Shown here piece after piece: positions 25,501 through 33,138 of a stretch of DNA of 41,160 bases (positions are counted from its first letter, which is position 1; every line of letters begins with the position of its first letter). The notes under the pieces are model-generated. The model was not told where the DNA came from and ran no database searches. It was given only the letters and a program-made list of their open reading frames with translations. Source of the DNA: JBAWYM01 sp037143575 (lineage in GTDB: Bacteria; Patescibacteriota; Gracilibacteria; Peribacterales; Peribacteraceae); contig JBAWYM010000009.1 of NCBI GenBank assembly GCA_037143575.1, positions 1 to 41,160 on the forward strand, read 5' to 3'. A program made the translations under genes and the position numbers.

Positions 25501-28500
25501 ATGGCAAACCCTCTCTCCTCCCTTTCCCCCGTCTCGCGCAAAGTGCTCTCTGCGACGGTGCTGGGGGTTATCGCCCTCGTCGTAGGGGTCGGTGCTCTCT
25601 CCTCCTCACGCGTTACGTTCGTCGCGTACAAGGGGATCCCCATTCCTTTCCTGCAGGAGAGCATCCGTGCTCAGGGGAGTGTCTCCTACTACAGCAGGCG
25701 CAGTGGGATCGATGTCTACGAGATGACGTTCACCGATGCTGAAAGCAGCGGCATCATGCAAACTGATCGTATCTATTTGGTTCACGTGCCTGCGGGGCAG
25801 ACCGTGGCCAATGTTTCCCTCGACCGGGTAGTCATCTCTGAGGGGAATACGCGTGATGTGGATTACTACGGATACAAGTACGAGGATGCCACAGCGTCCG
25901 TGGAGCGCGCCCACAAGGATGATGCGCTCTTCCGTGATCGCTTCCCCGGTCGTTTCTTCGCTTCGCAGAAGGCCTGGGCCTACGATGACAGTTTGTCGAA
26001 GTACGCTGGAGCCAACAACATTATCTTCCTGAAGACGGATCCCCATGCAGCATCACCATCGGATTCATCCGCATCGGTTGATCTGGAGCCCGGTTCCCTC
26101 TACGTCTTCGTTGTGAATGATGCTGCAGGAGCCCGTCTCGTCATTCGCGGGTCTGGAACCTGTGGCAATGAGATATTGGAGCCTTCCGAGGATTGTGATA
26201 ACGGAGTGCACAATGGTGAGCTGGGCAATAGCTGCGCCGCCAATTGCACGACGACGGATATTCCGATTCCCTTCGGTTCCGGGAGCCTCGTGGGATCCGG
26301 AGCGAGGTTATCGATTGTTCCTGTGAGGCTTCCCCCGACGGCGAGTGCGGTCGCTGGTGAGACAGGTATTACCCTCATCAGCTTCATGGCGACAGCGACG
26401 AACGAGACAATCTTTATAGGTCGCTTACAGTTTGTCGATGTCGCAGGAACCCTCGACGACACCCAGAATTACCAGCTGTGGTATGACAGTAACAATGACG
26501 GCACCGTGGACTCGATAGTGCAGATTGTCCCGACAGTTCAGAACAATCTGCTCACGTTCGATACCGTGGGAAATGACACTACGACGCTTGCCTCTGGTCA
26601 GAGTCGTATATATGCATTGCGCGCCGATGTGAAAGATAGCGTACAGACTGGTTTGGTGCAATTGCAGTTCAATGTCACCGATCCAAATTATATTCGTGCA
26701 AACAAGGTTATTGTTATGGATATAGACGAACAGCTCACTGGTCTTGCGACGAATGGTGTGTGCAGTGCTGCCCTGTGTCAGATCGACGCAAATTCTGCGC
26801 CTTCCACCCTCTGGACGCTCCAGTCCATTGCCTCCAACCCCGGACGCGTGGATATTACGTCCATTCCTACGGCACCAGTCGGAGAGGATGGGTCCATCCC
26901 CGCCTTGTCGTTGCGCGTCGGTGACGTTGTTACATTCAGCCGCATCTACAGCGGGGGACAGGGCATCATCACCAGCGGTTTCCAATGGAATTGGGATCAT
27001 GCCATCCTCAGCTGTGATGGATTTCCCGATTTCGATAGTCCGGATTTCCGCTGTACAGCCACTGCCGCCGGAGCAACGAATATGAGCTTCACGGCGTACA
27101 TGATCATGGCCGATAATTCCGACCGGACGATTCAGTCCAATGTGATCGGGGTCGTTGTTCAGGAGCCGGTGGGCTCAGGGTCGAATGTAGCAATTCGTGT
27201 GCAGAATCTTCCATCTGCGCTGAGTGCGAGAATCAATCAGCCGGATATAACATTGTTACGCTTTGAAGCTCAGGCTTCTGATGGAGAAGATCTTCTGCTC
27301 AATAAGCTGATATTCGAAGCTGAGAGTGGGTCACTGCTCAATGCTACGGATTACACAGTATGGGTCGATACCAACAACGACGTCGATCATCGCGTCGATC
27401 AAGTGATGCAGTCCGGTGTTTCTCCTGACTCCGGAGTGGTGACGTTCAATGATGGAGTGCTCGTCAAAAAATCTGAGTCGGTCTTCATAGAAGTCCATGC
27501 GAAAGTTGCTGTGTCGCTGCAGACGAATCCACATCTTCAGCTCCGTTTCGCCACAGGTTTACCGAATTATGTCGGAGGGATAAAGATGAATAACGGAACT
27601 TCTCTCGATGGTATTTCAACGGACGGCGTATGTGTGTCGGCTCCCTGTGCTATTGCCGTACGGACTTTGCAATCGACGCTCTGGCAATTGGCGAACTCCG
27701 GGAATCTCTTTATCACCAAGGATCCGGGTACGGCCTACGCTCCCCGGCAGATTCTTGCCGGTATGCTTTCGGAACCTCTGCTTCGCCTCACGTTCGTTGC
27801 GGACAGCGAACCCATCGATATCACCGATCTCGTGATCAATTCCTCCGGTAGCGATGCTGCCTCCGTTTCTGCGCTCGAGCTCTGGCCCGTGGGAGCCTCT
27901 CAGGCACTTATTACCAGCACTTCCTGTGGTGCGGATGATGTCCTCACAGTCAACCCCGGTGCATCGGATACGCGCACTCAGGCTTTCTGTTTCAGCGGTA
28001 TGAGGGGGCAGCTGGTCATTCATTCAGCCAATCCTCCGACGTTGGTGGATGTGCGAGCGCGTATCAATTCCAATCTGAGCAATGGTGTCAGCAAGCAGAC
28101 GATTGCCCTGTTCATCGATCCTACCCCCGTTTCCAGTATGGGTCCCCCCCGTTCCGGTTCCGTCCATGCATATGGGGTGACATCCTCCAATCTCAAAGCC
28201 AACACCGTTCATGATGGCCAGGGTCGCGTGTACATCGGTACGTCTGATCCGTTATCGGCCAATCAGAAGATCCTGAGCCAGTTCAATACGACCGTGCTCT
28301 CCAAGTTCCAGACGGTGGCGAACGGGGATTCAGAGGTAGTGATAGGCCTTCATGCTGTTGATAATATGTCGCTTGGAAGTTTTCTCTTCTCGGTCATGGA
28401 CAACCCCAATTCCTCTGATGGTGGCAGCTACTCCACGCTTTCGGATATTGTCTTCACTATCCAGTCGAAAAATGTGGATATCGAGGCTTCGTCCTTCACC

Positions 28501-29628
28501 CTGTCCGACATGACATCGGGTTCGGCCAATCAAGCTCCGTGTACCTCGTATAAGGATGATGGAGTGACATCGATGCAGATGGCCTCCGGAAGCTATGTCG
28601 TCGCCTGCCGCGGTCTTGCTACATCCGTGCTGAATACAAAGATTCCTGCGAACTCCTCAGCCATCTTTACCCTGCTCGGTCGTGTCATCAATGACAATAC
28701 GTCGTCGTCCGTAGGAGGATCGAGCTTTCTCACGGTCTCGCTCACAAACTTCACCGATGCCTCGAAGACCTTCGGTACTACTCCTTCCTCCAGTCACATT
28801 CGGTGGATCGATCACCATGCGTCCGGTGTCACGTTCGATTGGATTGAGAACAGCTCATCGACCATCGTGCATGCGACGACTCGTGGTGATGCACCGACCC
28901 AAGTCTGGCAGAATTGCCCGACGGGTGGTTTTTGCAGCAAGAGACTTCTGAGTAATCAATGTACCACCGTTATCAATGATCCCGTCTGTCCTGTTGGTAA
29001 ACATCTGGTAACGGACGCTTCTACTTGTGGAGCTCCCAATTGCGCCGGAACCTGCAGTGAATGTGTCGCGGATACCGTGGCTTCCGCCTATCCCCTGACG
29101 ATCACGACGAAGACTCTCGCGGCTACGGCACAAGCCGTCCCGAATCAGCAGGGCATCGTGCTCTACCGCTTCGAGGCTTCTTCCAATACCGGCATCCTTC
29201 TCACTACCTTCCAGTTCAAGACCGTTGCCGGATCGTTCGATAATGCCGTGCATTACGGGCTCTATCGCGTTGAGTCGAATGGGACATCGGCGCGGGTGCT
29301 GGATGGCATCATTATGTCCCCGCCTGGGGAAGCAGTCTATCTGAAATTCTTCGGTTCCGCGCAGGTTGCCGATCGGATTGTGGACAGCGGTTCTCCTGCC
29401 ACATATGATGTCCGTGCTGATGCGGTATCCGTCTTCGCCCCATCAGCGACATTGCAACTTGGCTTCAATACGAGCTCCGTTAACCATGCGACTGGTAGGC
29501 GCTTGTACAGTGATTGGACGCTCGGGAACGACAGTCGCATCGGCGGCAAATGTCTGTTCAGTTGCCAGATTGATGAAATAGACGTGCCATCCACACTGTG
29601 GTCTTTCCATACTGTCGTGCCTCAATGA
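25501..29628 (+). CDS. Large surface protein: PIPF N-terminal domain plus three copies of a novel repeat
   Basis: The 1375-aa protein has an N-terminal anchor (about 15-35). The shared domain starts at IPIPF (46-50) with YYGYKYEDATASVE and FPGRFFASQ. A Cys motif (CGNEILEPSEDCDNG) and a second DIPIPFGSG follow at about 253. Three diverged copies of a beta-rich module of about 190 residues lie at about 265-445, 560-745 and 1195-1370. Each copy runs from a VxLxRFEA-type strand, through a Y.LW.DtNnDg-like strand, to a Cys pair, and ends in STLW. Between copies one and two is an Ig/PKD-like segment (FQWNWDHAILSCDG). The central part (about 750-1190) has no motif I know. It should be extracellular and anchored at its N-terminus. 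The start is preceded by CATTCCCTCTCTCCTC. Confidence 0.88.
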   Translation: MANPLSSLSPVSRKVLSATVLGVIALVVGVGALSSSRVTFVAYKGIPIPFLQESIRAQGSVSYYSRRSGIDVYEMTFTDAESSGIMQTDRIYLVHVPAGQTVANVSLDRVVISEGNTRDVDYYGYKYEDATASVERAHKDDALFRDRFPGRFFASQKAWAYDDSLSKYAGANNIIFLKTDPHAASPSDSSASVDLEPGSLYVFVVNDAAGARLVIRGSGTCGNEILEPSEDCDNGVHNGELGNSCAANCTTTDIPIPFGSGSLVGSGARLSIVPVRLPPTASAVAGETGITLISFMATATNETIFIGRLQFVDVAGTLDDTQNYQLWYDSNNDGTVDSIVQIVPTVQNNLLTFDTVGNDTTTLASGQSRIYALRADVKDSVQTGLVQLQFNVTDPNYIRANKVIVMDIDEQLTGLATNGVCSAALCQIDANSAPSTLWTLQSIASNPGRVDITSIPTAPVGEDGSIPALSLRVGDVVTFSRIYSGGQGIITSGFQWNWDHAILSCDGFPDFDSPDFRCTATAAGATNMSFTAYMIMADNSDRTIQSNVIGVVVQEPVGSGSNVAIRVQNLPSALSARINQPDITLLRFEAQASDGEDLLLNKLIFEAESGSLLNATDYTVWVDTNNDVDHRVDQVMQSGVSPDSGVVTFNDGVLVKKSESVFIEVHAKVAVSLQTNPHLQLRFATGLPNYVGGIKMNNGTSLDGISTDGVCVSAPCAIAVRTLQSTLWQLANSGNLFITKDPGTAYAPRQILAGMLSEPLLRLTFVADSEPIDITDLVINSSGSDAASVSALELWPVGASQALITSTSCGADDVLTVNPGASDTRTQAFCFSGMRGQLVIHSANPPTLVDVRARINSNLSNGVSKQTIALFIDPTPVSSMGPPRSGSVHAYGVTSSNLKANTVHDGQGRVYIGTSDPLSANQKILSQFNTTVLSKFQTVANGDSEVVIGLHAVDNMSLGSFLFSVMDNPNSSDGGSYSTLSDIVFTIQSKNVDIEASSFTLSDMTSGSANQAPCTSYKDDGVTSMQMASGSYVVACRGLATSVLNTKIPANSSAIFTLLGRVINDNTSSSVGGSSFLTVSLTNFTDASKTFGTTPSSSHIRWIDHHASGVTFDWIENSSSTIVHATTRGDAPTQVWQNCPTGGFCSKRLLSNQCTTVINDPVCPVGKHLVTDASTCGAPNCAGTCSECVADTVASAYPLTITTKTLAATAQAVPNQQGIVLYRFEASSNTGILLTTFQFKTVAGSFDNAVHYGLYRVESNGTSARVLDGIIMSPPGEAVYLKFFGSAQVADRIVDSGSPATYDVRADAVSVFAPSATLQLGFNTSSVNHATGRRLYSDWTLGNDSRIGGKCLFSCQIDEIDVPSTLWSFHTVVPQ

Positions 29629-29630
29629 AG

Positions 29631-29660
29631 AGGACGATCGTCCTTCGAGAATAATATTTT
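29631..29660 (+). terminator. Possible terminator after the large surface gene
   Basis: A 14-bp perfect palindrome AGGACGATCGTCCT (29631-29644) is followed by an A/T-rich stretch ending in TTTTT (about 29656-29661). The gap between stem and T-run is longer than usual, so an operator is an alternative. Confidence 0.35.
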
Positions 29661-29693
29661 TCTCACTTTATTTTATTCTTCAGTACTCGAGCT

Positions 29694-30509
29694 ATGAAGC
29701 ATCATCCCTCGTTGGTTGCCGGCATGGTGTCCTGTCTGATGATTCTCCTGCCCGCTGCAGCCTCTGCGCGACTATCGCCGGAGCAGGTCTTCGGCGGACA
29801 GGCACCCGCTGCGCAGAGTTTGTCCTCGTCCAATCCCTCTTCGCCGGTCAATTCCTCCCAGCAATCATCCGCACAGACGCCCATTCCTTTCGGCGACAGC
29901 GCAGTTTCCAGTGTCGCTGTGTTTGTACAGTCGGCACCGTCCAGTGCTTCTGCAGTATCCAGTGCTGTGGTCACACCCTCCCAGGGCGCTTCCTTTTCTC
30001 CTTGGGTTCCATCGACGCAACCTACGACGACCGTGCAGCGTTCCAGCCTCAGTGCGTTTATCGGTGTGGCCCCGCATCCGAGTGGTTTCCCCCAGCAGCA
30101 GTCCAGTGTGCAGCAATCATCGCAGCCCGCGTCTGCGGTACTCAATCTGATGAACAATGACCTTCCCCAGGGCGGTTCCGCTCCGCTGGATGGAGCCTCC
30201 GTTTCCTCTGCATCCACGCCGAGCACGCTTCCGGTGAATACTGCTGCACCTGCGACGCCTGATCCCGCTCAGCATCCTGCCGCACCGGAGGATCCCGTTA
30301 TCCAAAATCTCCTCCAGCAGGTAAAGGATCAGCAGAACACCAATGCCCCTTCTGACGCGCAAGTGTCTTCCCAAAGCACCATTCTCCACAGCGGTGCTCC
30401 CCGTCTTCCGCCAGCGGGGGAGGGGACGGCCTATGTGATATTGACCGTTCTGTTCGCCGTCTTCATGACATTCCTCACGGTGGCATTCCGCTACCATGCG
30501 CATGTCTGA
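29694..30509 (+). CDS. Ser/Gln/Pro-rich secreted protein with C-terminal membrane anchor
   Basis: The 271-aa protein has a signal peptide (1-26, hydrophobic LVAGMVSCLMILLPAAASA). A long low-complexity Ser/Gln/Pro/Ala region follows, with TPIPFGDS at 62-69, the same PIPF motif found after the anchor in the three upstream paralogues. One transmembrane helix (about 246-266, YVILTVLFAVFMTFLTVAF) and a short basic end complete the protein. It is the last gene of the plus-strand surface cluster, 65 bp after the previous gene. Topology suggests a stalk outside the cell with a single C-terminal anchor. No enzymatic domain is present. It may act as a partner or linker for the cluster's other proteins. 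Confidence 0.8.
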   Translation: MKHHPSLVAGMVSCLMILLPAAASARLSPEQVFGGQAPAAQSLSSSNPSSPVNSSQQSSAQTPIPFGDSAVSSVAVFVQSAPSSASAVSSAVVTPSQGASFSPWVPSTQPTTTVQRSSLSAFIGVAPHPSGFPQQQSSVQQSSQPASAVLNLMNNDLPQGGSAPLDGASVSSASTPSTLPVNTAAPATPDPAQHPAAPEDPVIQNLLQQVKDQQNTNAPSDAQVSSQSTILHSGAPRLPPAGEGTAYVILTVLFAVFMTFLTVAFRYHAHV

Positions 30510-30537
30510 TACACATTTCAGGAATTTCTGTAATACT

Positions 30538-30581
30538 GCCAATTTGTCATAGTGAGCCGTGTCGAACTATGACAAATTGGC
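30538..30581. repeat. Conserved-loop hairpin element (copy 2)
   Basis: A perfect 16-bp stem (GCCAATTTGTCATAGT with its complement) encloses GAGCCGTGTCGA, the reverse complement of the copy 1 loop. Confidence 0.88.
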
Positions 30582-30587
30582 TCGTAG

Positions 30588-30659
30588 CATGGTTCGATGC
30601 TTCGATGTGGCTCCCATTCGACAAGCTCAGGGCAGGCAGCACAGGCGCGGCTCACCATG
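30588..30659. repeat. Conserved-loop hairpin element (copy 3, long loop)
   Basis: CATGGT (30588-30593) and ACCATG (30654-30659) flank a 60-nt loop. The loop begins TCGATGCTTCG and ends GCGGCTC, so its ends match the short-loop copies. Confidence 0.65.
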
Positions 30660-30770
30660 ACATGCACTCAAACAATGCGCAGTCAAAATCACAGAGCCTT
30701 CTCTTTGCCGTTGGATTCGGGAAGTTTCTCATGATCTCCTTCTTATCGGTGCATTGCGGCTATCTCGCGA

Positions 30771-30808
30771 GTTCGTTAACCGGCGGTTTAAACCGCCGGT
30801 TAACGAAC
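30771..30808. repeat. 38-bp perfect palindrome
   Basis: GTTCGTTAACCGGCGGTTT is followed immediately by its exact reverse complement, with no loop. The centre is GTTTAAAC. It is unrelated in sequence to the hairpin family around it. Confidence 0.95.
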
Positions 30809-30892
30809 GTGCCGGAGGATGAACCTCGGCTTCTTCAAAGATACCGAAAGGTCTTCTATATGCTGAAAACTACCCACTACTCACTCGTCATA

Positions 30893-30924
30893 ATGTCATG
30901 GTTCGACACGGCTCACCATGACAT
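30893..30924. repeat. Conserved-loop hairpin element (copy 4)
   Basis: ATGTCATGGT (30893-30902) and ACCATGACAT (30915-30924) enclose TCGACACGGCTC, identical to the copy 1 loop. The element lies 25 bp beyond the end of the deacetylase gene. Confidence 0.88.
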
Positions 30925-30949
30925 GCTCGAGAGTTTTTCAGAGGTTCCA

Positions 30950-31780
30950 CTAGAGATCCCCGTACGTTCCGAGCACGATCTTCTTTTGCGTGAGCAATGC
31001 CGGAACAGTCATATCCGTGAGCATCCTCAGTTCCGTCTGCCGCTGGGGGTCCAGGTCGAAGGGCGTGCCGTAGGCGCAGGGGCTCCCGGGATGGATCATG
31101 AGCTCCGTCGTTCCTTCTGGCAGCCGTCCGATGATGTGGCGGAGGTTTTTCAGTGAGGCATTCCCGAGGAGCGTGTGGCCTCGAAAGTGGTCGGTGGAGA
31201 CGATGCCATTGGCGGTGAAGTGTTCCCGTGCACTCTGTGCGAGGGCATTGATCCGGCGGATGTCTGCGATCTGTGTTGCGGGAATCTCGAAGCCGAAGGG
31301 TGGCAGTGGTTCTTCACAGGGAATGCGAATGCGATTCAGCCCGTAGCGCTCCATGATGGGGATGAGGGCCTGGGTGATGACCGGATGAATGTGCGCATCG
31401 TAGTTGCTGGCGACGTGCGTCAGGATCAGTCCGTGATCGAACGCCCACTGGATCTGCGCGTGGATTTCGCGATCGAGGTGCTCGCGCTTCACTGCCCCCT
31501 TGTCGAGCATGCGAAAGAGTTCGTCCACGGGATGGAAGGTGCCGCCGCGCTGCAGGAGTGTCTCTACGTCCGCGGGCTTGGCGATGGGATACTCCTCGAC
31601 GAGATTGAGGTGCAATCCTACCGGCAGTTTGCGCTCCAGGCTGCGCCGTGCAGCATTTTCACTATCGCTGCCATTGGGCCAGATCGTGGCACTCGTGACG
31701 ATGCCAAATTCGAAGCACTGGAAGATCCCGTGCGAGCGCTGTGCATTGCATCCCAGGTCGTCGGCGTTGATAATGAGCAC
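30950..31780 (-). CDS. YdjC/ChbG-family carbohydrate deacetylase
   Basis: The 276-aa protein of the YdjC/ChbG (HpnK-like) fold is a metal-dependent deacetylase family acting on N-acetylated sugars. The metal-site motif NADDLG is at 5-10, a second ligand region GLHLNL at 55-60 (H57), and the SNYDAHIHP segment with two histidines at 129 and 131. MIHPGSP near the C-terminus is a further conserved strand. The start is GTG (31778-31780), which places NADDLG at the normal distance from the N-terminus. A C-rich tract (CCTCTCCAACCTCCGCCC) precedes it. It has no signal peptide, so it acts in the cytoplasm. It may process sugars for surface glycans, but the substrate cannot be told from sequence. Confidence 0.85.
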   Translation of the reverse strand: MLIINADDLGCNAQRSHGIFQCFEFGIVTSATIWPNGSDSENAARRSLERKLPVGLHLNLVEEYPIAKPADVETLLQRGGTFHPVDELFRMLDKGAVKREHLDREIHAQIQWAFDHGLILTHVASNYDAHIHPVITQALIPIMERYGLNRIRIPCEEPLPPFGFEIPATQIADIRRINALAQSAREHFTANGIVSTDHFRGHTLLGNASLKNLRHIIGRLPEGTTELMIHPGSPCAYGTPFDLDPQRQTELRMLTDMTVPALLTQKKIVLGTYGDL

Positions 31781-31910
31781 GGGCGGAGGTTGGAGAGGTT
31801 TGGAAGAAGTTAGAGAAGCCTGAAAGGTTACATATTTCTTTGAGCTCTTGGATTTCCTCGATTATTCCTCGTATTCCCGTATTCGCACTTCGTCTTCCAT
31901 ATATTCCATC

Positions 31911-32543
31911 TTACTTCACTACGATGATCTTCTCTTTCGCAAACCGTACTTTCGCCAACTTCGCATATCCGTCATCTTCTGCGCGGAATCCCACCGGGCA
32001 GAGCGAGACGATCGTCAGATTATCTTTCGCGAGATCCAGATCGTTATCCACTTTCTCTGCTTCCATACCTTCCACCGGGCACGCATCGATGTGCAGTGCG
32101 GCAGCGGCAGCGAGGAGCACGCCGAAGGCGATGGAGGTCTGGCGCTTGGACCACTCCAGCACTTCTTCGGTCGATTTTTCCTTCACGTACTGCAGCATCC
32201 GGTCGCGGTAGGGTTGCACGGATTCCGCGGGAACATTCCGCGTGGCGGCGATATTCGCGGTGTAGGCTTGGATGTGCTCCGGCGTGAGGGTCCTAAGCGC
32301 ACATAGAGCGATGAGGTGGCTGGCATCGGTGATCTGCGATTGGTTCCAGGCGTGTGTTCGAATTGTGGCTCGCAGCTGCGGATCCTCGATCACCAGAAAT
32401 TTGAACGGCTGGATGCCGAAGGAGGAGGGAGCCAGGCGCAGGGCTTCAAGCAATTGATTCAGCTGTTTCTGTGTGAGCTTCTTCGTTGGATCAAATTTCT
32501 TGACGGCGTAGCGCCACTGGAGATCGTCGATGATCGTCGTCAT
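31911..32543 (-). CDS. Nitroreductase-family NAD(P)H oxidoreductase
   Basis: The 210-aa FMN-dependent oxidoreductase is of the NfsB/nitroreductase type. The N-terminal RYAVKKFDP with LLEALRLAPSSFGIQPFKF matches the family's R.avr.F and FMN-phosphate-binding LAPSS.n.QPW.f region. A central AFGVLLAAAAALHIDACPVE and a C-terminal VSLCPVGFRAEDD complete the fold. The likely reaction is two-electron reduction of quinones, nitro compounds or pteridines with NAD(P)H. The start ATG at 32541-32543 follows CCTTACCCTCCTCCGC. It is separated by 130 bp from the downstream deacetylase gene, so shared transcription is possible but not required. It is cytoplasmic. Confidence 0.9.
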   Translation of the reverse strand: MTTIIDDLQWRYAVKKFDPTKKLTQKQLNQLLEALRLAPSSFGIQPFKFLVIEDPQLRATIRTHAWNQSQITDASHLIALCALRTLTPEHIQAYTANIAATRNVPAESVQPYRDRMLQYVKEKSTEEVLEWSKRQTSIAFGVLLAAAAALHIDACPVEGMEAEKVDNDLDLAKDNLTIVSLCPVGFRAEDDGYAKLAKVRFAKEKIIVVK

Positions 32544-32591
32544 GCGGAGGAGGGTAAGGCCTTCTTAGAGTAGCGGGCATTCACACCTGCG

Positions 32592-32879
32592 TCATGCGGC
32601 TTTACTCAATGGCGTTCCTGTTTGAATTTTTAGACGTTCTTCATCGAAACGACTAGCTGAAGTTTCGTACAAGGCATCGAGCACTTCATCGGCATGAGCG
32701 AATTCCTTTCCGTTGCTTGTGTTGCATTGTCCAAGCTTACGCCACATCTTTTCGCGTATTTCGACTTTGTGGATGAGGGTTGCGACGAGCGTTGGTGTTT
32801 CCAAGAGTGGAGCGAGTATTTCGCGTCCGACAATACGCTCCAAATAGGGAGAGATGGGGGTTGGGGGTTGAGATTCCAT
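32592..32879 (-). CDS. Small hypothetical protein (95 aa), leaderless start
   Basis: The 95-aa protein is of unknown family. It starts MESQPPTPISPYLERIVGRE and is rich in charged residues (HKVEIREKMWRKLGQ, ASRFDEERLKIQ). It is predicted soluble and mostly helical. A good promoter lies directly upstream on the same strand, with its -10 box 6 nt before the ATG. This supports this frame over the alternative overlapping frame that starts at 32887. It ends 49 bp before the nitroreductase start on the same strand. A small adaptor or antitoxin-like role would be a guess. Confidence 0.55.
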   Translation of the reverse strand: MESQPPTPISPYLERIVGREILAPLLETPTLVATLIHKVEIREKMWRKLGQCNTSNGKEFAHADEVLDALYETSASRFDEERLKIQTGTPLSKAA

Positions 32880-33138
32880 GTGGACATATTACGGAGTGCA
32901 CATGGATTGTCACGGGAAAGGTTGTTGGATCATTGTCATGAGCGATTGCCGCTCTTCCGTATGTCAAAAGAACTGGACAGCGGATACTGCTGGATTATTT
33001 CGCTCAAGGGAAACAGTATGTCCTGTTTCGCCAGTGATACCAAATTGCAAATGAAATGATACGAATACCGGCGTAGCAAACCTCTACACAGAGAGCAGAA
33101 TGTATCAACGAACGAATCAGCTGAATTGCGAAGCCGTA
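32880..33138. other. Intergenic region upstream of the 95-aa gene
   Basis: Apart from the promoter at 32886-32913, it shows only a weak hairpin (AAACAG-tatgtc-CTGTTT, near 33011-33028) and the string GCGAAGCCGTAT near 33135, which is also found at 13523-13534. No gene is supported. Confidence 0.5.
32886..32913 (-). promoter_or_regulatory. Promoter for the 95-aa gene
   Basis: On the minus strand, -35 GTGACA (32908-32913), a 16-bp spacer and -10 TAATAT (32886-32891) are present. GTCCAC and then ATG follow, so transcription would begin at or near the start codon. Confidence 0.55.

Larger units (their letters stand above)
30510..30949. other. Convergent intergenic region packed with palindromic elements
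   Basis: The region between the convergent genes ending at 30509 and 30950 holds three conserved-loop hairpins (30538, 30588, 30893), a 38-bp perfect palindrome (30771), and the short repeat ACTACCCACTACTCAC near 30869. That repeat resembles the heptamer tract at 40214. No gene is supported; the open frame at 30569-31156 runs through these repeats. Confidence 0.7.

Noticed and set aside
30569..31156. Plus-strand 195-codon frame
   Set aside because: It runs through several palindromic repeats and the antisense of the deacetylase; it is not a gene.
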